53,716 bases of DNA from Actinomycetes bacterium (GTDB lineage Bacteria; Actinomycetota; Acidimicrobiia; Spongiisociales; JAHEDJ01): the NCBI GenBank assembly GCA_024641245.1, contig JAHEDK010000071.1, positions 1-53,716 of the forward strand, read 5' to 3'. A model generated the notes under the pieces. The model ran no database searches. It saw only the letters and a list, made by a program, of their open reading frames with translations, and was not told where the DNA came from. How positions within the stretch are numbered: the stretch's first letter is position 1; every line of letters starts with the position of its first letter. The position numbers and the translations under genes were made by a program. Shown here piece after piece: positions 27,912 through 36,499 of the stretch.

Positions 27912-30900
27912 CTAAATTTCGACGTCGACTTCGCGACGTTCGGGACGGGAAAGGTCGATGCCGAGGGACTCGGCCGTGCGGAACACGTCCTCGTCCAGGT
28001 CTTTCAGTTCGACCTCTTCACCGGCCGACAGCATCTCGACGTTCAGACAAAGGCTCTGCATCTCTTTGATGAGCACCTTGAATGATTCAGGGATGCCCGG
28101 CTCGGGGATGTTCTCGCCCTTGACAATGGCTTCGTACACTTTGACCCGACCCTGAACGTCATCTGACTTGATCGTCAACACTTCCTGGAGGGCGTATGCG
28201 GCACCGTAAGCCTCCAGCGCCCACACCTCCATCTCTCCGAAGCGCTGTCCACCGAACTGCGCCTTTCCACCGAGCGGTTGCTGGGTGATCATCGAGTATG
28301 GGCCGGTAGACCGAGCGTGAATCTTGTCGTCGACGAGGTGGACGAGTTTCAGTATGTAGATGTATCCAACAGTGATCGGCCGATCGTATGGCAAGCCGGT
28401 GCGTCCGTCCATGAGCCGGGCTTTGCCGGTGCCGTCGACGAGATGATCTCCGTCACGATTCGGGAGAGCATTCTCCAGAACCTGAGCAATCTCACCTTCG
28501 CGAGCACCGTCGAAGACAGGCGTTGCAACCTTCGTCCACGGCGCGGTTCCACCAGCGGCCGGCCCGTCGGATCCTTCGATCGGTGACCAACCCTGTGCAG
28601 CCGCCCAGCCGAGGTGCGTTTCGAGCACCTGGCCGAGGTTCATGCGGGACGGCACACCGAGGGGCGACAGGATGATGTCGACCGGGGTTCCGTCTTCCAT
28701 GAACGGCATGTCCTCTTCGGGGAGAATCTTGGAGATGACGCCTTTGTTTCCGTGGCGACCGGCGAGCTTGTCGCCCTCGGAGATCTTCCTCATCGAGGCA
28801 ACGTAAACGCGCACGAGCTGGTTCACGCCGGGAGGAAGGTCGAATCCTTCCGAGCGCTTGAAGACCTTGACGTCGATAACCTTGCCGGACTCACCGTGCG
28901 GCACCTTGAGGGAGGTGTCGCGAACCTCCCGGGCCTTCTCGCCGAAGATGGCACGCAGCAAGCGCTCCTCAGGCGTGAGTTCGGTCTCGCCTTTCGGGGT
29001 GACTTTGCCGACCAAGTAATCGCCGGGGCCAACGTCGGCCCCCACCCGGATGATGCCCTCTTCGTCGAGGTCCATGAGCACCTCTTCAGCGACGTTCGGG
29101 ATGTCCCTGGTGATTTCCTCGGCACCTAGCTTTGTGTCGCGAGCATCGAGCTCGTGTTCCTCGATATGGATCGAGGTGAGGCCGTCGTTCTTGACGAGCC
29201 GCTCGGATATGATGATGGCGTCTTCGTAGTTGTGACCCTCCCACGGCATGAATGCTACGAGCATGTTGCGGCCGAGGGCCAGTTCACCGGCCTCGGTCGA
29301 TGGTCCATCGGCGAGAACGTCCCCGACCTCCACATTGTCGCCCGTGCGGGCCAGGGGTTTCTGATTCATGCAGGTGCCCTGATTCGATCGCTCGAACTTG
29401 TTGAGTGTGTAGGTGTGCTTGCGGTTGGTGTCTTTCTCCTTGACCACGATGAAATCGCCCGTGACATCGATGACCTCGCCGGCCACCGTGGAGATCACCA
29501 TGTCGCCCGAATCCTGGGCGGTCCGCTGTTCGACACCGGTGCCCACCAAGGGTGCATCGGCCCGCAGCAACGGGACGGCCTGGCGTTGCATGTTTGAGCC
29601 CATGAGGGCGCGGTTTGCATCGTCGTGCTCGAGGAACGGAATGAGCGCCGTAGACACCGAAACAAGCTGCTTCGGCGAAACATCCATGTAGTCCACTTCG
29701 TCCGGCGTCACCGAGTCAACGTCGCCACCGGCGCGCCGCACCAAGACACGATCGTTGAGGAACGACCCGTCTTCCTTGAGGGGGGCGTTGGCCTGGGCAA
29801 TGACGAACCGCTCCTCTTCCGAGGCGGTCAGGTAATCGACTTTCTTGGTGACTTTGCCATCCTTCGCCAACCGGTACGGTGTTTCAATGAAACCGAACCG
29901 GTTCACGCGAGCGAATGAGGCCAGCGAGCCGATCAATCCAATGTTCGGACCCTCCGGTGTCTCGATCGGGCACATGCGACCGTAGTGCGACGGGTGCACG
30001 TCACGGACCTCGAACCCTGCGCGTTCACGGCTCAGGCCGCCCGGGCCGAGCGCGGAGAGGCGGCGTCGGTGAGTGAGGCCGGCGAGCGGGTTGGGCTGAT
30101 CCATGAACTGGCTGAGCTGTGATGTTCCAAAGAACTCCTTGATCGCAGCCACGACGGGTCGGATATTGATCAGGCTCTGTGGCGTGATCGCCTCCGGATC
30201 CTGAGTGGTCATACGTTCCCGCACTACCCGCTCGAGGCGAGTGAGTCCTACGCGGACCTGATTCTGGATCAGCTCACCAACCGTCCGAATACGGCGGTTT
30301 CCGAAGTGATCGATGTCGTCGGTGCGAACCAGGATCTCCGTGCCACCGGTGAGAGTGATCGTCTCGTCTCCGGCATGCAACGCAACGAGGTAGCGGATCG
30401 AGTCAACGAGGTCCTCGTCGCTAAGCAGTTGCAGCCCTTCGGCGCGGTAGTCCTCCGGGATCGGCTTGCCGAACTTCTGGTTCAGCTTGTAGCGGCCCAC
30501 CCGGGTGAGGTCGTACCGCTTCGGGTTCTTGAAGAGCGTCTGGATCAGGCCACGCGCCGACTCGACCGTGGTCGGCTCACCTGGACGGAGCTTGCGGTAG
30601 AGATCCAGCAAAGCCTCATCCTTGTCGTGCGCCGTGTCACGCTCGAGCGTGTTACGAATCGACTCGGCACCATCGAAGAGTTCGAGGATCTCTTCATCGG
30701 TGTCGGCAATATTGAGGGCACGCAGAAATGCACTGATGTGCTGACGGCGTTTGCGGTCGACACGGACGCCGATCGTATCGCGCTTGTCGGTGTCGAACTC
30801 CAGCCAGGCACCACGACCGGGGATCACCTTGCCGGTGAAAATGTCGCGGTCCGACGTCTTGTCCCGACCCATGTCGAAGTAGACGCCGGGCGAGCGAACG

Positions 30901-31295
30901 AGCTGGCTCACGACGACACGCTCGGTGCCGTTGACGATAAAGACTCCGTTGTCGGTCATGATCGGGAAGTCCCCGAGGAAGACCTGCTGTTCCTTGATCT
31001 CACCCGTCTCCCGGTTTACAAACCGGGCGGTGACGAACAGTGGACGGGAGTAGTTGGAATCACGTTCCTTGCACTCTTCGATGGACATCAGCGGATCGCC
31101 GAAGCGGTGATCCGTGAGCTCGAGGGCGAGGGAACCTGTGAAGTCTTCGATCGGGGAGATCTCTTCGAATATCTCGGCCAGGCCCTCCTCGATGAACCAA
31201 TTGAATGATTCGTGTTGGACGGCCAGGAGATCAGGAAGTGGAAGGACTTCGGGGATTTTGGCAAACGACAGACGCTGGGCGACGCGCGAAGGCAA
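27912..31295 (-). CDS. rpoB: RNA polymerase beta subunit
   Basis: 1127 residues. Rifampicin region reads [20 protein letters not shown], then [18 protein letters not shown]; the residues equivalent to D516, H526 and S531 of E. coli are kept, but the position equivalent to N518 is Pro. Other marks: [13 protein letters not shown] [19 protein letters not shown] and the C-terminal [16 protein letters not shown]. Start is TTG at 31295, set by a strong AAGGAGG seven bases upstream. Two promoter-like sites precede it, so it can be transcribed apart from rplJL. Confidence 0.98.
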   Translation of the reverse strand: MPSRVAQRLSFAKIPEVLPLPDLLAVQHESFNWFIEEGLAEIFEEISPIEDFTGSLALELTDHRFGDPLMSIEECKERDSNYSRPLFVTARFVNRETGEIKEQQVFLGDFPIMTDNGVFIVNGTERVVVSQLVRSPGVYFDMGRDKTSDRDIFTGKVIPGRGAWLEFDTDKRDTIGVRVDRKRRQHISAFLRALNIADTDEEILELFDGAESIRNTLERDTAHDKDEALLDLYRKLRPGEPTTVESARGLIQTLFKNPKRYDLTRVGRYKLNQKFGKPIPEDYRAEGLQLLSDEDLVDSIRYLVALHAGDETITLTGGTEILVRTDDIDHFGNRRIRTVGELIQNQVRVGLTRLERVVRERMTTQDPEAITPQSLINIRPVVAAIKEFFGTSQLSQFMDQPNPLAGLTHRRRLSALGPGGLSRERAGFEVRDVHPSHYGRMCPIETPEGPNIGLIGSLASFARVNRFGFIETPYRLAKDGKVTKKVDYLTASEEERFVIAQANAPLKEDGSFLNDRVLVRRAGGDVDSVTPDEVDYMDVSPKQLVSVSTALIPFLEHDDANRALMGSNMQRQAVPLLRADAPLVGTGVEQRTAQDSGDMVISTVAGEVIDVTGDFIVVKEKDTNRKHTYTLNKFERSNQGTCMNQKPLARTGDNVEVGDVLADGPSTEAGELALGRNMLVAFMPWEGHNYEDAIIISERLVKNDGLTSIHIEEHELDARDTKLGAEEITRDIPNVAEEVLMDLDEEGIIRVGADVGPGDYLVGKVTPKGETELTPEERLLRAIFGEKAREVRDTSLKVPHGESGKVIDVKVFKRSEGFDLPPGVNQLVRVYVASMRKISEGDKLAGRHGNKGVISKILPEEDMPFMEDGTPVDIILSPLGVPSRMNLGQVLETHLGWAAAQGWSPIEGSDGPAAGGTAPWTKVATPVFDGAREGEIAQVLENALPNRDGDHLVDGTGKARLMDGRTGLPYDRPITVGYIYILKLVHLVDDKIHARSTGPYSMITQQPLGGKAQFGGQRFGEMEVWALEAYGAAYALQEVLTIKSDDVQGRVKVYEAIVKGENIPEPGIPESFKVLIKEMQSLCLNVEMLSAGEEVELKDLDEDVFRTAESLGIDLSRPERREVDVEI

Positions 31296-31302
31296 CGGCG
31301 AG

Positions 31303-31309
31303 CCTCCTT
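31303..31309 (-). promoter_or_regulatory. Strong ribosome binding site that sets the rpoB TTG start
   Basis: AAGGAGG on the minus strand, seven bases before the TTG codon. It supports TTG rather than a downstream ATG as start. Confidence 0.85.
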
Positions 31310-31348
31310 ATGACCCTAGGGATGGATATCTCGAAACGGCGAAACAGC

Positions 31349-31377
31349 AGGATAGCACGCGCTAACCCTGCCTACAA
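31349..31377 (-). promoter_or_regulatory. rpoB promoter P2 (proximal)
   Basis: TTGTAG (31377-31372) and TATCCT (31354-31349) with a 17-base spacer, about 55 bases from the rpoB start codon. Confidence 0.6.
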
Positions 31378-31431
31378 GGCGGAAGAATCACTCAATTGTC
31401 CGCGATGTTGTACCGCGGCCCCTTCCCGGGA

Positions 31432-31461
31432 AGTGTATCGAATTGATGGTCGCAAGGTCAA
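31432..31461 (-). promoter_or_regulatory. rpoB promoter P1 (distal)
   Basis: TTGACC (31461-31456) and TACACT (31437-31432) with an 18-base spacer. It lies between the rplL terminator and P2. The remainder of 31296-31618 holds only the terminator and heptamer units described separately. Confidence 0.65.
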
Positions 31462-31502
31462 GGGTATTCGCGGGAGCGCCGGGTGTCGGGTAGCGAGACC
31501 TC

Positions 31503-31523
31503 GGTGCTTGGCAATAGGCAAGT
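31503..31523. repeat. Heptamer tract H7a, rpoB side of the rplL terminator
   Basis: Three units beginning with GG: GGTGCTT, GGCAATA and GGCAAGT. Short, but in phase and next to the hairpin. Confidence 0.45.
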
Positions 31524-31532
31524 AGGAAAGAA

Positions 31533-31562
31533 AGAGGAGCCGCCCTTTCGGACGGCCCCTCT
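31533..31562 (-). terminator. Terminator after rplL
   Basis: A 13-bp stem (with two G-U pairs in the minus-strand RNA) around a GAAA loop, followed on the minus strand by TTTCTTTCC. It separates the rplJL transcript from rpoBC. Confidence 0.8.
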
Positions 31563-31566
31563 CAAA

Positions 31567-31594
31567 CTAGGACTTAGAACACAGAACCTAGAAC
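31567..31594. repeat. Heptamer tract H7b, rplL side of the terminator
   Basis: Four exact 7-bp units ending in AC: CTAGGAC, TTAGAAC, ACAGAAC and CTAGAAC. Confidence 0.75.
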
Positions 31595-31618
31595 CGCGCA
31601 GCTTGCTGCGCTGCTTGG

Positions 31619-32002
31619 CTACCGGAGCTCCACGGTGGCGCCGGCGCCCTCGAGTTTCTCTTTCGCCTTCTCTGCAGTTTCCTTGTCCAAACCCTCGAGC
31701 ACCGCTTTGGGAGCGTTGTCGACGAGTTCCTTCGCCTCTTTGAGCCCGAGGCTCGTGAGTGCGCGGACCTCTTTGATCACCTGAATCTTCTTGTCGCCGG
31801 CGGCAACGAGGAAGACGTTGAACTCGTCTTGCTCCTCTTCGGCAACGGCCTCGGCGCCTCCCGCGGCGACGGCGGCCATCGCCATCGGCGCGGCAGCGGT
31901 CACATCGAACTTCTCCTCGAAGGCGTCGAGGAACTCTTTGAGCTCGAGGACCGTCATCTCCTCGAAGACACCCAAGAGGTCGTCAGTCGTCATCTTTGCC
32001 AT
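31619..32002 (-). CDS. rplL: 50S ribosomal protein L7/L12
   Basis: 127 residues. N-terminal dimerisation domain ([20 protein letters not shown]), an Ala/Gly/Glu hinge ([19 protein letters not shown]) and the C-terminal factor-binding domain with [20 protein letters not shown] and [10 protein letters not shown]7/L12 forms the mobile stalk that recruits translation GTPases. It follows rplJ by two bases and is ended by a terminator. Confidence 0.98.
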   Translation of the reverse strand: MAKMTTDDLLGVFEEMTVLELKEFLDAFEEKFDVTAAAPMAMAAVAAGGAEAVAEEEQDEFNVFLVAAGDKKIQVIKEVRALTSLGLKEAKELVDNAPKAVLEGLDKETAEKAKEKLEGAGATVELR

Positions 32003-32004
32003 GT

Positions 32005-32892
32005 TTACTCCTCCTCGGCCTGTTCGGCGTTGTCATCACTTTGGGAGTTGGAATCGGACTCGTCGTCTGACTCGGCCTCTTCCTCGGAACCTTCCTCAGC
32101 GTCGGCAACTTCTGCCTCGGCCTCATGGGTCTCATCAGCTTCAGCTGCGGGTTCTTCATCCCCGGCTGCCGCGTCTGCTTTCGGTTCGTCAACTTCGGCG
32201 GCTGCTGATTCATCAGCCTCAACCTCCGCTGCCTCTTCTTCAGCTTCTGCGGTCGGTTCTTCCGCAACCTCGGCCTTATCGACCGGTGCGGACACTTCGG
32301 GTTCGGTGCCTGCGGCATCGTCGGCCGGAACGGTCGAGGCGGGTGCCTCGACTTCAGCGGCCGGCACGGGTTCATTCGATTCTTTTATCTCGAGCAGTTG
32401 AAAGAACAACGAGGCGGAGTCCCGCACGAACGACCCGAGCATGCCTGCCATCTTGCTGAGGGGAGCCTTGGCAGCCCCGGCAATCTTGGCGAGCAACACG
32501 TCGCGCGGTTCGATTTCGGCGAGCTTGCTCACCTGTTCCGGCGGTAGGAGCTTCCCGGACATCAAGCCAACTTTGAGCACAAGACGATCATGCTCTTTGG
32601 CGAAATCCTTCAACACCTTGGCAACCGGAACCGCATCGGAATTCGCGAACGCAAGCGCCGTCGGCCCGTTCATCGACTCTATGAGTTCATCGAGTCCGAG
32701 TTCGGTCGCGGCGCGACGAGCCAGCGACATCTTCACGACCTGGTACTCGGCATCGGCCGCCCGCAATCCACGGCGCAGCTGCTGCTGCTCGGACACGGAC
32801 AGTCCCCGGTACTCGGTCAAGAAGGTCGCCTCAGAGTTCTCGAGACGCTCCTTGATTTCTTCAACTGCTTGGACCTTCTCAGGTCTCGGCAT
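32005..32892 (-). CDS. rplJ: 50S ribosomal protein L10 with very long acidic tail
   Basis: 295 residues against 165-180 normally. The L10 core (1-175) starts [20 protein letters not shown] and includes [20 protein letters not shown] and the L7/L12-binding helix [20 protein letters not shown]. From about residue 180 to the end the chain is almost only Ala, Glu, Asp, Pro, Ser and Val and strongly acidic. L10 is the base of the stalk. Start ATG 32892 is well supported by GGAGGAG upstream; the open frame further upstream overlaps the leader. Confidence 0.95.
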   Translation of the reverse strand: MPRPEKVQAVEEIKERLENSEATFLTEYRGLSVSEQQQLRRGLRAADAEYQVVKMSLARRAATELGLDELIESMNGPTALAFANSDAVPVAKVLKDFAKEHDRLVLKVGLMSGKLLPPEQVSKLAEIEPRDVLLAKIAGAAKAPLSKMAGMLGSFVRDSASLFFQLLEIKESNEPVPAAEVEAPASTVPADDAAGTEPEVSAPVDKAEVAEEPTAEAEEEAAEVEADESAAAEVDEPKADAAAGDEEPAAEADETHEAEAEVADAEEGSEEEAESDDESDSNSQSDDNAEQAEEE

Positions 32893-32914
32893 ACGTGTAC
32901 TCCTCCTCACATCA

Positions 32915-32949
32915 GAAAAGGTCCCTCGGTCACGAAGAGACGGGGACCT
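32915..32949 (-). terminator. Attenuator-like hairpin before rplJ
   Basis: On the minus strand AGGTCCC pairs with GGGACCT and is followed by TTTTCT, about 25 bases before the rplJ start. Together with the L10-like leader upstream it looks like a transcription attenuator. Confidence 0.65.
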
Positions 32950-32954
32950 CTGTG

Positions 32955-33020
32955 GGAGGCGGCCTACGCAGGCGGGCGAACCCTTTGAGCCCGAAGGCAC
33001 CGGCGGTCTCAGAACCGAGG
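32955..33020 (-). promoter_or_regulatory. Ribosomal protein L10 leader element
   Basis: The minus-strand leader contains GAGACCGCCGGTGC and, after a short hairpin, GCCTGCGTAGGCCGCC. This resembles the bacterial L10 leader (conserved AGAC..GGTG and CTGCGTAGG parts) to which L10 or the L10-L12 complex binds to repress its own operon. Exact borders are estimates. Confidence 0.65.
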
Positions 33021-33038
33021 TTGGAGTTGTTGGTCCGG

Positions 33039-33067
33039 AGCGTACGCCCTCATGTGGGTTACAGCAA
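33039..33067 (-). promoter_or_regulatory. rplJ-rplL promoter
   Basis: TTGCTG (33067-33062) and TACGCT (33044-33039) with a 17-base spacer, just upstream of the L10 leader and just downstream of heptamer tract H8. Confidence 0.55.
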
Positions 33068-33115
33068 GTTGCGAGGCCCAGTCGCGGGTCGCGAGTCGCG
33101 AGTTGCTGGTACTCG
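33068..33115. repeat. Heptamer tract H8, directly upstream of the rplJ promoter
   Basis: Units starting GT: GTTGCGA, a 6-base unit, GTCGCGG, GTCGCGA twice, GTTGCTG and GTACTCG. It abuts the -35 box. Confidence 0.75.
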
Positions 33116-33430
33116 CGACGCCGCAACTTCTCTATCCGCGCGATCTGCGTCACGCACCGAGTTTCCGCTAGCCAAGTTGCGGCATATGCGCGATAGTGCC
33201 AACACGGAGAGACACCCAAGGGGGTTTCGTAACGACGGGTGGGTTGACCTGACCGCCCTCACCCGCAACTGAGATTGGCCCGGGTAAACCCGGCGACGCG
33301 TGCAGCCCCTACCCTGACAACGTCGCAGCGAGGGTGACCCACGGCGTCTGCAGCCTTGCAGTCGCCGGCCCCGGCCCCGGCGCCGCTCGAGCAGCATCGG
33401 CGCTCTCAGCGGAACCCCCTCGCTCTCCGA
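33116..33430. other. Unexplained spacer between rplA and rplJ
   Basis: I find no gene here. Visible items are a small stem CCGGG-TAAA-CCCGG at 33280-33293 and a low-complexity GGCCCC run near 33366-33385. The whole rplA-rplJ gap is 628 bases, unusually long for this gene pair. Confidence 0.6.
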
Positions 33431-33472
33431 GTTCCCAGTCGCGAGTACCTAGTTCCTAGTCGCGGGTACAGA
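33431..33472. repeat. Heptamer tract H9a, rplJ-proximal side of the rplA terminator (lower coordinates)
   Basis: Six exact units starting with GT: GTTCCCA, GTCGCGA, GTACCTA, GTTCCTA, GTCGCGG, GTACAGA. The tract runs straight into the hairpin. Confidence 0.8.
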
Positions 33473-33499
33473 AAGGGCGGCCGAGACCGGCCGCCCTTT
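33472..33499 (-). terminator. Terminator after rplA
   Basis: A perfect 12-bp stem (AAAGGGCGGCCG and complement) with an AGAC loop, 21 bases beyond the rplA stop. The heptamers on both sides add a further complementary pair, GTCGCGGGT and ACCCGCGAC. Confidence 0.85.
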
Positions 33500-33500
33500 C

Positions 33501-33528
33501 GATTGACCCGCGACTCGCGACTACCTAC
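33501..33528. repeat. Heptamer tract H9b, rplA side of its terminator
   Basis: Four units ending AC: GATTGAC, CCGCGAC, TCGCGAC and TACCTAC. In orientation it mirrors H9a, and it overlaps the last codons and stop of rplA. Confidence 0.75.
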
Positions 33529-34237
33529 TCGCTTTGATGAGATCTTCGAGACCAGACGGGTCGATCTTGATCCCGGGGCCCATCGTCGAAGAGATGGCAA
33601 GATGCCGGAAATAGCGGCCCTTGGCGGCGGCGGGACGAACTCGCTGAAGCTCAGCGGCCAAGGCGCCGAGGTTCGTCAGGAGCGCTTCGCCCTCGAACGA
33701 CGCTTTGCCGATCGGCACCTGGACGTTGCCAAATCGATCATTGCGGTACTCGATGCGGCCGGCTTTGAACTCCTGAACGGCTCTGGCGACGTCCACCGTC
33801 ACCGTTCCAGCCTTGGGGTTCGGCATCAGGCCCCGCGGGCCGAGCACCCGCCCGAGTTTTCCGACCTCAGCCATCATGTCCGGAGTAGCGATGGCGACGT
33901 CGAAGTCGAGAGCCCGCCCTCCGGCAATCTCTTCGGCGAGTTCCGTACCGCCGACCAAGTCCGCGCCGGCGGCTTCGGCTTCGCGTGCCTTGTCCGCCTG
34001 AGCGAACACCACCACACGCACGACCTGACCCGTGCCGTGAGGAAGGCTGACAGTTCCACGAACGATCTGATCTGCCTGCCGGGGATCGATCCCGAGCTTG
34101 AAAGCTACATCGATGCTCTCGTCGAACTTCGCATCGGCGAACATTCGAACGAACTCGATGGCTTCTTCCGGGGAGTAGGCGGTCTCTTTGTCATACCGCT
34201 GTACCAGATCCCGATATCGCTTGCCGTGCTTCGGCAT
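33521..34237 (-). CDS. rplA: 50S ribosomal protein L1
   Basis: 238 residues, [20 protein letters not shown], then [20 protein letters not shown] and the signature [21 protein letters not shown]1 forms the mobile stalk at the E site and often represses rplKA. Its last three codons are contributed by a heptamer tract (ending KASR). Confidence 0.97.
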   Translation of the reverse strand: MPKHGKRYRDLVQRYDKETAYSPEEAIEFVRMFADAKFDESIDVAFKLGIDPRQADQIVRGTVSLPHGTGQVVRVVVFAQADKAREAEAAGADLVGGTELAEEIAGGRALDFDVAIATPDMMAEVGKLGRVLGPRGLMPNPKAGTVTVDVARAVQEFKAGRIEYRNDRFGNVQVPIGKASFEGEALLTNLGALAAELQRVRPAAAKGRYFRHLAISSTMGPGIKIDPSGLEDLIKASR

Positions 34238-34373
34238 TTCTCTCTCCTGTGGTTCGAACGGCTCCGCCTTGTGCGAAGCCTCCCATCTTCCGGCACGCCG
34301 CCGCGCCGTTTTTCATCCCGGACCCTGAGCGATCGGCGTAGCCGGTTTCTCGATGGTCCTATGGTTGAGGTCG

Positions 34374-34802
34374 TTAGCCCTCGACCGTAAGACCCATGGA
34401 CCGGGCCGTGCCCTCGACGATCTTCATGGCTGCATCAACATCGTTGGCGTTGAGGTCGACCATCTTCGTCTCTGCGATCTCACGCACCTGGGCGCGGGTC
34501 ACCTTGCCGACCTTGGTGGTGTGGGGCTCGGGCGAGCCCTTCTCGATCCGCGCTGCCTGGCGCAGCAACACCGCGGCGGGCGGCGTTTTGGTAACGAACG
34601 TGAACGTCCGATCCTCATAGATCGAGATCTCGACCGGAACGATCGTCCCGATCTGCGACGACGTAGCTTCGTTATAAGCCTTGACGAAGTCCATGATGTT
34701 GACACCGTATTGGCCGAGCGCAGGACCCACCGGAGGGGCGGGGCTGGCCTGCCCGGCCGGGATCTGCAGCTTCAACACGGTACTCAGTTTTTTTCTACCC
34801 AC
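34374..34802 (-). CDS. rplK: 50S ribosomal protein L11
   Basis: 142 residues, [20 protein letters not shown], then [15 protein letters not shown] and the C-terminal RNA-binding domain with [21 protein letters not shown]11 binds the GTPase centre of 23S rRNA. Start is GTG at 34802. A 136-base gap to rplA holds no gene and no clear hairpin. Confidence 0.97.
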   Translation of the reverse strand: MGRKKLSTVLKLQIPAGQASPAPPVGPALGQYGVNIMDFVKAYNEATSSQIGTIVPVEISIYEDRTFTFVTKTPPAAVLLRQAARIEKGSPEPHTTKVGKVTRAQVREIAETKMVDLNANDVDAAMKIVEGTARSMGLTVEG

Positions 34803-34841
34803 ATTGGTTCCTATGCATTGAGTGGTCCAGGCCTACAGAGA

Positions 34842-34882
34842 CTTGGTCCCAGTACTGGTACTCGGTACTTGGTACCTAGTTC
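34842..34882. repeat. Heptamer tract H10 (rplK-nusG gap)
   Basis: Units ending in AC or TC: CCAGTAC, a 6-base TGGTAC, TCGGTAC, TTGGTAC and CTAGTTC. It runs into the stop region of nusG. Confidence 0.75.
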
Positions 34883-35577
34883 TTGATGATGTCCTCGAAG
34901 TTCAACTCGACCGGAGTATCCCGACCAAAGATGTTGACTAGAACCACGACCTTGGACTGATCGAGGTTGATGTCTTCGATGACGCCGTTGAAGTCGGCGA
35001 ATGGCCCCGTCTGAACACGAACGCTGTCACCGATCTCCCATGAGGGCTTGTAGCGAGGTGCCTTCTTGTCTTCCTCTTCCTTGACTCCGAGAAAACGCTC
35101 GACTTCACGCCGGGACAACGGAACGGGCTTGTTGGCCGATCCGACGAACCCGGTGACCCCGGGAGTGTTCCGCACCCCGTACCAGGAGTCGTCGTCGAGG
35201 TGCATGCGCACGAGGATGTAGCCGGGGAACATCTTCCGCGGGACGGTGACCTTCTTGCCGTTCTTGATCTCAACGACGTCTTCCATCGGGATGGCGACCT
35301 CGTAGATGCGATCCTCCATATGCATGGACTTCGAACGAGTCTCGAGGTTGACCTTCACCTTGTTCTCATAGCCGGAGTAGGAATGGACCACATACCAATC
35401 GCCCGGCAAGTCGAACGGGCTCAAAGGCGCCTCTTCTTCGAGGACGGTCTCGTCAACTGGTTCTGTTGGCGCCGGGCTCTCTTCAGCAACGGCAACCGCG
35501 CCGGCTACCAACGTCTCATCGGCGGCGGGGGCGGCAGTCTGGACCGGAGTCTCTTCAGGTGTCTCTGCAATCGTCAT
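34876..35577 (-). CDS. nusG: Transcription termination/antitermination factor NusG
   Basis: 233 residues. An acidic, Ala/Pro/Glu-rich N-terminal extension of about 55 residues, common in actinobacteria, precedes the NGN domain (DWYVVHSYSGYENKVKVNLE, RKMFPGYILVRMHLDDDSWY) and the KOW domain (IGDSVRVQTGPFADFNGVIE). NusG binds RNA polymerase and links it to Rho or the ribosome. ATG 35577 follows secE by two bases; a much longer upstream frame covers secE and is not real. Confidence 0.96.
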   Translation of the reverse strand: MTIAETPEETPVQTAAPAADETLVAGAVAVAEESPAPTEPVDETVLEEEAPLSPFDLPGDWYVVHSYSGYENKVKVNLETRSKSMHMEDRIYEVAIPMEDVVEIKNGKKVTVPRKMFPGYILVRMHLDDDSWYGVRNTPGVTGFVGSANKPVPLSRREVERFLGVKEEEDKKAPRYKPSWEIGDSVRVQTGPFADFNGVIEDINLDQSKVVVLVNIFGRDTPVELNFEDIIKN

Positions 35578-35579
35578 CG

Positions 35580-35885
35580 CTACGAACCTCGCTTGAGCAG
35601 CCAGAGAATCGCTTCGCCGAAGCCGAAGTCGAGGCCGAAAACATAGAGCGTGACGGCCGTCGAGGTGATCAGAGTGACGGACGTGAACGCGACCATCTGA
35701 GTTCGGGTCGGCCAGGACACCCGGTGCAGCTCGATCCTCACTTCGCCGAGGAACGTTGCGAGACGTTTCCAGAGCGGCTTTCTTTCGCCGGTGCTCTGCC
35801 TGGGTCGACGCTTCTGCGGGGCGCGGCCCCGCTTCTTCGCTCGTCGGTCCTCGGCCTCTTGGAGCCGGCGCATCTCTCGGTTCAT
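35580..35885 (-). CDS. secE: Protein translocase subunit SecE
   Basis: 101 residues: a basic N-terminus (KKRGRAPQKRRPRQSTGERK), then the SecE motif FLGEVRIELHRVSWPTRTQM and a single membrane helix VAFTSVTLITSTAVTLYVFG. It stabilises SecY. It follows tRNA-Trp by 28 bases. Confidence 0.95.
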   Translation of the reverse strand: MNREMRRLQEAEDRRAKKRGRAPQKRRPRQSTGERKPLWKRLATFLGEVRIELHRVSWPTRTQMVAFTSVTLITSTAVTLYVFGLDFGFGEAILWLLKRGS

Positions 35886-35913
35886 GATCTTCTTTGTTCC
35901 TCGGGTTTCTCAG

Positions 35914-35989
35914 CAGGGGTGGAGGGACTCGAACCCCCAACCTCCGGTTTTGGAGACCGGCGCTCTAACCAACTTCGAGCTACACCCCT
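35914..35989 (-). tRNA. trpT: tRNA-Trp (CCA anticodon)
   Basis: 76 nt cloverleaf: acceptor AGGGGTG/CACCCCT, D stem GCTC/GAGC, anticodon stem CCGGT/ACCGG with loop CTCCAAA, and T arm with TTCGAGT. 3' CCA is not encoded. tRNA-Trp next to secE is typical of actinobacteria. Confidence 0.96.
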
Positions 35990-36013
35990 ATGGGGGGTTC
36001 GGACGGTGGCGCA

Positions 36014-36043
36014 AGTATACGGAGCGTCAGACTCCAGTGTAAA
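36014..36043 (-). promoter_or_regulatory. Promoter of trpT-secE-nusG-rplK-rplA
   Basis: TTTACA (36043-36038) and TATACT (36019-36014) with an 18-base spacer, 25 bases before the tRNA-Trp 5' end. Confidence 0.8.
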
Positions 36044-36050
36044 GCCGGGC

Positions 36051-36069
36051 CGCGGAGCTTCGCTCCGCG
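36051..36069. terminator. Hairpin after the anti-sigma gene
   Basis: CGCGGAGC and its complement around TTC, 8-bp stem. It lies between the anti-sigma stop and the tRNA-Trp promoter and could end the sigma operon; no T-run follows. Confidence 0.45.
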
Positions 36070-36070
36070 T

Positions 36071-36105
36071 GTACAACGTACTACGTGCAACGGACAACGT
36101 GTGGC
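36071..36105. repeat. Heptamer tract H11 (upstream of trpT)
   Basis: Five units: GTACAAC, GTACTAC, GTGCAAC, GGACAAC and GTGTGGC, most beginning G(T/G) and ending AC. It adjoins the hairpin at 36051-36069. Confidence 0.75.
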
Positions 36106-36151
36106 CGGATTCCGGGTCGAAGTGCGCCGAGAGTGCCGGCCGGATCCGGCG

Positions 36152-36499
36152 TCAAGCTGCAGCGTGGCGGCGACGGATGGCAACGGCCACGGTGGTCGCC
36201 ACCGCAACGGCCGACATAGCCGACACCGAGACGGCGACCGGGCGCCGAAACCATCGGATGGGCGAGCGATCGAGCCCCGCCATGACCTTGCTCACCAACC
36301 CGGGTGGGGCGGGGGCTACCTCCTGCTGCAACGCGGTGAAAGCACGGTCGATGGTTCTGTAGTGAGCGATCTCTGCCTGGCAAGAGAGGCAGGCCGCCGC
36401 ATGACGTTCGTCGGCGACGGACAGCCGCTCATCGCCGAGCACGACTTCGCTGAGCCGCCACCTGACCCTCCTGCACTGCCGGGCGTTCATACCCTTCAT
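36152..36499 (-). CDS. Zinc-finger anti-sigma factor
   Basis: 115 residues. The motif HAAACLSCQ (H-x3-C-x2-C) is the zinc anti-sigma signature, and a hydrophobic segment near residues 84-108 (VAVSVSAMSAVAVATTVAVA) could anchor it in the membrane. The last few residues are basic, and almost nothing lies outside the membrane, so any signal must be sensed in or near the membrane or by the zinc site. It overlaps the sigma gene by four bases and should bind and hold it inactive. An internal ATG at 36490 is an alternative start. Confidence 0.8.
   Translation of the reverse strand: MKGMNARQCRRVRWRLSEVVLGDERLSVADERHAAACLSCQAEIAHYRTIDRAFTALQQEVAPAPPGLVSKVMAGLDRSPIRWFRRPVAVSVSAMSAVAVATTVAVAIRRRHAAA

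Noticed and set aside
35580..35940. A long N-terminal extension of NusG through secE
   Set aside because: The extra frame covers secE and part of the tRNA gap, with no likeness to NusG; the ATG at 35577 gives the standard gene order and spacing.
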